A stretch of DNA of 7,496 nucleotides, taken from NCBI GenBank assembly GCA_030673205.1, contig DAOVJP010000062.1, positions 1-7,496 of the forward strand, in the 5' to 3' direction. Below are positions 6,481 to 7,496 of the stretch, piece after piece (the first letter of the stretch is position 1; each line of letters begins with the position of its first letter). The DNA comes from Thermoplasmata archaeon. GTDB lineage: Archaea > Thermoplasmatota > Thermoplasmata > JAGHBH01. Position numbers and translations under genes: made by a program. The notes beneath the pieces were generated by a model, which saw only the letters and a list, made by a program, of their open reading frames with translations, was not told the DNA's origin and ran no database searches.

Positions 6481-6525
6481 ATGCAGCACGAAGTAGATGC
6501 AAAGAACCCAGCTAGTCAGAAAGCA
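6423..6525. repeat. Large imperfect palindrome over the start of the rightward operon
   Basis: Left arm segments 6423-6430 (TGCTTTCT), 6431-6445 (TAGCTGGGTTCTTTG) and 6448-6460 (TGCATTTTACTCA) pair perfectly with 6518-6525, 6500-6514 and 6473-6485. The loop is 12 nt (6461-6472). The arms differ by a 3-nt bulge (GTC, 6515-6517) and by 14 nt against 2 nt between the two inner stems. In RNA the inner 13-bp stem would cover ATG 6481 and the TGA of the Shine-Dalgarno GGTGA. Confidence 0.9.
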
Positions 6526-6684
6526 GATGACAACCTTGTTAGCGAGGTGCTAGACACCATGTGCTTTGACACATGCGGTATCACACATGCAACAGGCATG
6601 GTGGTTCCTGAGCATTGTATTGGATGTGGCGAGTGTATCCGGCTGAAGACACATCAGCTCTCCAGGGAGGTGTGTCTAGCATGA
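6481..6684 (+). CDS. Small Cys-rich protein, probable metal or Fe-S binder
   Basis: 67 residues from ATG 6481, chosen because GGTGA (6471-6475) is 5 nt upstream; GTG 6472 is the alternative but overlaps that site. Cysteines at 28, 32, 46, 49, 52 and 65 give CFDTC and CIGCGEC. CIGCGEC is like the first three ligands of a ferredoxin [4Fe-4S] site, but the usual fourth Cys three residues later is missing; Cys65 or the outlying pair would have to serve. A zinc-binding fold is equally possible. The N-terminal 25 residues are polar. The stop overlaps the next start (ATGA). It is the first gene of an operon with a KTSC-like protein and ArdC, so a role in a mobile element is likely; the exact function is unknown. 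Confidence 0.7.
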   Translation: MQHEVDAKNPASQKADDNLVSEVLDTMCFDTCGITHATGMVVPEHCIGCGECIRLKTHQLSREVCLA

Positions 6685-6830
6685 GATACTCTGCAAAAAT
6701 TCAGGCTGAGAGAGATGATATTGAGGCAATAGATTTCACTCCATTTCCAAGAAGGAATCAGATGACCATCCACTTCAAGGATGGAGCCAAAGCAGTGTAT
6801 CAGTACAGGCTTGTTCAGGAGGCGGTTTAG
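6681..6830 (+). CDS. Small KTSC-like domain protein
   Basis: 49 residues from ATG 6681, chosen because GGAGGTG (6666-6672) lies 8 nt upstream and the start overlaps the preceding stop by ATGA. An in-frame ATG at 6615 lies inside the upstream gene and lacks such a site. The stretch IEAIDFTPFPRRNQMTIHF followed by KDGAKAVYQYRLV matches the pattern of KTSC domains (S-x-I-x-x-I-x-Y/F, hydrophobic strand, F-x-x-G-x-x-Y-x-Y), small beta-rich domains found near nucleic-acid-processing genes and in phages. It lacks the usual VP after the last strand. The family call is from pattern memory and moderate. It sits directly before the ArdC gene with no gap. Confidence 0.7.
   Translation: MRYSAKIQAERDDIEAIDFTPFPRRNQMTIHFKDGAKAVYQYRLVQEAV
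6817..6822 (+). promoter_or_regulatory. Shine-Dalgarno of the ArdC-like gene
   Basis: AGGAGG lies 8 nt before ATG 6831, inside the last codons of the preceding gene. It fixes the ArdC start. Confidence 0.8.
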
Positions 6831-7496
6831 ATGAACAAGACCTATGAAGTGATAACAGACCAGATCATAGGATTATTGGAGAAAGGCACTGTTCCATGGA
6901 GAAAGCCCTGGACTGGTGGTGGTCTGCCAAGGAACATCAATGGCAGGCCATATCGTGGCGTGAATGTGTTTGTGTTATATGGACAGGAATATTCTTCTCC
7001 ATGTTGGTTGACATTCAACCAGGCGAAAAAGCTTGGCGGGAATATCAAGAAAGGTGAGAAAGGCATTCCTGTAGTGTTCTGGAAGATACTGAAGAGGCTG
7101 ACTGACGAGGTTGATGAAATAACTGGAGAGCCTGTTGTAAAGCAAGTTCCGTTCCTTCGATACTATACTGTGTTCAACTTGGATCAGACAGATGGCATCG
7201 AGGCAGAACAAGAGATGATGCCTTTGACCGACACCACACCAATCAAGAGAACTGAAGACATACTAGACCATATGCAACACCCTCCCCTTGTAAAACACGA
7301 GGGCTACAGGGCCTTCTACAGCCCAATAAGAGATGAGATAGTATTGCCTGAGCAGAAGTTCTTCTTTTCTACTGAGGATTATTACAGCACCAGATTCCAC
7401 GAAACAATCCACTGGACAGGACACAACTCCAGATTGAACAGAAAAGGAATCACAGGTTTCCACATGTTCGGCGACAAAGACTACAGCCAGGAAGAA
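6831..7496 (+). CDS. ArdC-like antirestriction / ssDNA-binding metallopeptidase (3' partial)
   Basis: 222 residues are present and the frame is open to the window end. The N-terminal part is a DUF1738/ArdC-type ssDNA-binding domain: YEVITDQIIGLLEKGTVPWR, KPWTGG, GLPRNINGRPYRGVNVFVL, the WLTFNQAKKLGG segment, the KKGEKGIPVVFWK motif and FLRYYTVFNLDQTDG. The zincin-like peptidase part follows, with H190-E191-T-I-H194 (HETIHWTGH) as the HExxH zinc site; the window stops at YSQEE, where the family usually has EELVAE with the third zinc ligand. ArdC proteins of conjugative plasmids bind single-stranded DNA and protect incoming DNA from restriction; the peptidase half resembles SprT/SPRTN-type proteases. 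The ATG directly follows the preceding TAG, indicating one operon. The gene marks this side of the window as a mobile element. A typical family member would need roughly 80 or more further residues. Confidence 0.93.
   Translation, partial: MNKTYEVITDQIIGLLEKGTVPWRKPWTGGGLPRNINGRPYRGVNVFVLYGQEYSSPCWLTFNQAKKLGGNIKKGEKGIPVVFWKILKRLTDEVDEITGEPVVKQVPFLRYYTVFNLDQTDGIEAEQEMMPLTDTTPIKRTEDILDHMQHPPLVKHEGYRAFYSPIRDEIVLPEQKFFFSTEDYYSTRFHETIHWTGHNSRLNRKGITGFHMFGDKDYSQEE

Noticed and set aside
6398..6594. Direct repeat CACATGCAACA at 6398-6408 and 6584-6594 as a possible attachment-site pair
   Set aside because: An 11-mer match is expected several times by chance in a window this size, and the right copy is inside a coding region with no integrase nearby.
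6842..7463. Three - strand ORFs of 66-78 residues
   Set aside because: All lie antisense over the ArdC-like gene, which has clear family motifs on the + strand.

Overview
The window most likely comes from an archaeon, probably a euryarchaeote. This is inference. It rests on TATA-box-like elements about 25 bp before plausible transcription starts, strong Shine-Dalgarno sites (GGAGG, AGGTGATG), tightly packed small genes, and an RHS protein whose N-terminal side carries PKD and DxDGDG calcium-binding modules, as in many archaeal surface proteins. No rRNA or tRNA is present, so the lineage cannot be fixed.

Left two thirds (1-5390, + strand): one very large secreted RHS/YD-repeat protein, truncated at its 5' end by the window. 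In order it holds the end of a PKD-like domain, a run of acidic calcium-binding TSP3-like repeats, an RHS-type N-terminal segment, about 1000 residues of YD repeats, the RHS-associated core, and a 144-residue variable C-terminal tip. The tip is Cys-rich with a Gly-rich membrane hairpin. A four-helix membrane protein starts 17 bp after the stop. The pair has the layout of a polymorphic toxin tip followed by its immunity protein, and a TATA-like element inside the 3' end of the toxin gene could express the second gene separately.

Middle (5391-6260, - strand): a cluster of three small genes read leftward. They are a one-helix membrane protein, a small helical/basic protein and a winged-helix transcription regulator. 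They overlap one another by about 80 and 110 bp in successive +1 frames, each with its own Shine-Dalgarno. A TATA box lies upstream, overlapped by an ATAGTTTT-N8-AAAACTAT inverted repeat that could be the regulator's operator. A hairpin followed by T-runs lies past the end of the cluster.

Right (6261-7496, + strand): a spacer containing a large imperfect palindrome (36 bp paired), then a tightly coupled operon of a Cys-rich small protein, a KTSC-like small protein and an ArdC-type antirestriction/ssDNA-binding metallopeptidase that runs off the window. ArdC and the small accessory genes point to a plasmid, conjugative element or virus-derived segment next to the RHS locus. The most unusual structure is the palindrome. 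Its two arms encode the same N-terminal peptide in opposite directions and differ only by indels that are multiples of three, and its inner stem covers the start codon and part of the Shine-Dalgarno of the first operon gene.
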